From the NCBI GenBank assembly GCA_016180705.1, contig JACPAU010000135.1, positions 1 through 6,746 on the forward strand: a stretch of DNA of 6,746 nucleotides, written 5' to 3'. This document shows positions 5,301 to 6,746 of this stretch, one piece after another. Both the position numbers and the translations under genes were made by a program. The stretch comes from Candidatus Methylomirabilota bacterium. Lineage in GTDB: Bacteria > Methylomirabilota > Methylomirabilia > Methylomirabilales > JACPAU01. Within the stretch, counting starts at the first letter, position 1; each line of letters starts with the position of its first letter. The notes below the pieces were generated by a model that did no database searches, was not told the origin of the DNA, and saw only the letters and a list, made by a program, of their open reading frames with translations.

Positions 5301-6746
5301 ATGAAGGACCACAAGGCGGTGTTGGGCGAGCGCCTCCGGGGAGCCCTGACTCGCCGCGCCTTTCTCCGGCAGGCAGTCGCCCTCTCTCTTGCGATGGGCG
5401 GGGGGGTGTCGCTCCCCCTCCCCGCGGCCGCCCGGCCGGCCCGGCGGGGCGGCTCGCTCACCGTGGCGTGGCTCGACCCCCCTGACACGCTGGACCCCCA
5501 CCTCTCCTCCTCTCCGGGCGCCATCGGCCTCCTGAACAATCTTTACAACGGCATCCTGAAGATCGAGTTCGACGGGCGGCGCGTGCGCATCGTCCCCGAC
5601 CTGGCCGAGCGCTGGGAGATGCCCGATCCGGTCACCCACGTCCTCACGCTCCGGCGCGGCGTGAAGTTCCACACCGGGGAGGAGTTGACCGCCGAGGACG
5701 TGCAGTGGAACCAGGAGCGCCTGCGCAACCGGGAGGTCGGCTCCCCCCATGCCTGGAAACTGGCCGCCCTCGACCGGATCGAGGTCCTCGGCCGCCACCG
5801 GCTCAAGCTCACCTTCGCCCGGCCCTACCAGTTCCTCCCGGTCGCGTGGACAGGGGGCACCGGGCGCGCCGGCGCCATCGTGAGTCGGCGGGCGGTCGAG
5901 AAGCACGGCCGGACCTACGGGCGGCGCCCGGTCGGGACCGGCCCCTTCCGCCTCGTGGAGTGGCGAGAGGGCGACCGGATCGTTCTGGAGCGGCACCGGG
6001 ACTACTTCGAGCGGGGGGTGGACGGCAGGCGGCTCCCCTACCTCGACCGGGTGACCGTCCTCCTCCCCCGGGACCCCGCGAGCGCGATCGGGGCCATCAT
6101 GACGGGGGAGCTCGACGGGATGGCCCGGTGCCCGCTCGCCTTCGCGGCGGTGCTGCGGAAGAACCCGAATCTCGCCCTGTACGGCCAGGAGGGGAATACT
6201 GCCTACCTGGCGATGAACACCCGCAGACCCCCCTTCGACGACCGGACGCTGCGCCAGGCCGTTGCCCTCGCCCTCGACCGGACCCCGATCATCCAGCAGG
6301 CCTACTTCGGCGAAGCCATGCCGGCCTGCAGCCCCATCTCCCCCCCGATGACCGACTTCTACGCCCCCGCCCTCTGCGCGGGCCTGAAGGTGCAGGCCCT
6401 CGACCTGGAGCGGGCGAGGGCGCTGCGGGCGAAGGTGAAGGTCCAGGGAGAGATCGAGGTCGACTACCTGGTCAGCATGGCGAGCGGGACGGGAAGTCGC
6501 CTGGCGGAGCTGATCCAGCCGATGCTCGCGCGGATCGGGATCACAGCCCGCCTCCTGCTTCACGATCCCGCCACCTGGCGGAAGAAGCGGGAGGCCGGGG
6601 ACTTCCACCTCTACGACGACGCCGGGCTCGCGCACCTGGATCCGGAGGAGAGCCTCTTCCCTGTCTGGCGCACCGGGGAGCCAGCAAACGTCACCGGCTA
6701 CAGCAACCCCGAGTTCGATCGCCTCCTCACCGAGGCCCAGGTCGAG
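5301..6746 (+). CDS. ABC transporter substrate-binding protein, family 5 (peptide/Dpp-Opp type), Tat-exported (3' partial)
   Basis: Periplasmic ligand-binding protein of a peptide/nickel/opine-type ABC importer (SBP_bac_5). The frame is open to the last base, giving 482 residues; the family usually has 500-560, so the C-terminal end is missing. The N-terminus carries a twin-arginine signal: TRRAFLRQ at 17-24, a hydrophobic stretch at 25-40 and a likely cleavage site after PAAA (41-44), so it is exported folded. Family landmarks: SLTVAW at 52-57, TLDPH at 63-67, LAERWE at 101-106, LRRGVKFHTGEELTAEDV at 117-134, VGTGPFRLVEW at 211-221, FDDRTLRQAVALALDR at 312-327 and GYSNPEFDRLL at 466-476. The ATG at 5301 has an AAGGGG-like site close upstream; an in-frame ATG at 5283 would add six residues but has a poorer site. 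It starts a new unit after the AT-rich island; permease genes would be expected downstream. Ligand unknown. Confidence 0.94.
   Translation, partial: MKDHKAVLGERLRGALTRRAFLRQAVALSLAMGGGVSLPLPAAARPARRGGSLTVAWLDPPDTLDPHLSSSPGAIGLLNNLYNGILKIEFDGRRVRIVPDLAERWEMPDPVTHVLTLRRGVKFHTGEELTAEDVQWNQERLRNREVGSPHAWKLAALDRIEVLGRHRLKLTFARPYQFLPVAWTGGTGRAGAIVSRRAVEKHGRTYGRRPVGTGPFRLVEWREGDRIVLERHRDYFERGVDGRRLPYLDRVTVLLPRDPASAIGAIMTGELDGMARCPLAFAAVLRKNPNLALYGQEGNTAYLAMNTRRPPFDDRTLRQAVALALDRTPIIQQAYFGEAMPACSPISPPMTDFYAPALCAGLKVQALDLERARALRAKVKVQGEIEVDYLVSMASGTGSRLAELIQPMLARIGITARLLLHDPATWRKKREAGDFHLYDDAGLAHLDPEESLFPVWRTGEPANVTGYSNPEFDRLLTEAQVE

Noticed and set aside
988..5370. The 13-base match GCCTTTCTCCGGC at 988-1000 and 5358-5370
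   Set aside because: Both copies are in frame and encode Ala-Phe-Leu-Arg in unrelated proteins (the TctB loop and the Tat signal). Shared codon choice explains it better than a mobile repeat.
5265..6635. A long antisense open frame (about 456 codons) opposite the ABC substrate-binding gene
   Set aside because: Low-complexity Gly/Glu/Val/Pro/Arg composition with no recognisable motif, while the + strand frame has a Tat signal and full family-5 binding-protein signatures.

Overview
The window is one strand of a compact, very GC-rich bacterial chromosome segment, with all six protein genes on the + strand. Gene density, the solute-uptake content and strong G/C preference at third codon positions suggest a free-living soil or sediment bacterium. 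Proteobacteria or a Rokubacteria/Methylomirabilota-like lineage would fit, but this is inference from style and content, with no marker gene to confirm it.

Positions 1-2783 hold a tripartite tricarboxylate transporter (TTT) in the order tctC-tctB-tctA. tctC (periplasmic solute-binding protein) has lost its 5' end at the window edge; tctB and tctA encode the small and large membrane subunits. A long GC-rich stem-loop lies in the 90-base gap between tctC and tctB, where it could set a high ratio of binding protein to membrane subunits.

Positions 2792-4435 hold a gamma-glutamyltransferase (GGT) superfamily Ntn-hydrolase with no signal peptide. It starts only 8 bases after the tctA stop, with its ribosome binding site overlapping that stop, so it is probably translationally coupled to the transporter. 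Its autoprocessing/nucleophile threonine (T360) and oxyanion-hole glycines are present, but most residues that bind the gamma-glutamyl group in E. coli GGT are replaced and the lid loop is missing. It looks like the GGT-like acylase/hydrolase branch. The simplest reading is that the TTT system imports a small carboxylate or amide that this enzyme hydrolyses in the cytoplasm. A TerC/YjbE-type membrane protein (4463-5182) follows 27 bases later, probably in the same transcript.

Positions 5183-5300 are an abrupt AT-rich island with five GTTA/TAAC tetramers and overlapping inverted repeats, most likely the promoter/operator of the next unit. From 5301 to the window end runs a Tat-exported, family-5 (Dpp/Opp type) ABC substrate-binding protein, cut off at the 3' end. 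A GGT-type hydrolase beside two uptake systems suggests a scavenging locus for peptide- or amide-like organic acids. No RNA genes, mobile elements, CRISPR arrays or origins were seen, and no gene-free stretch exceeds 300 bases.
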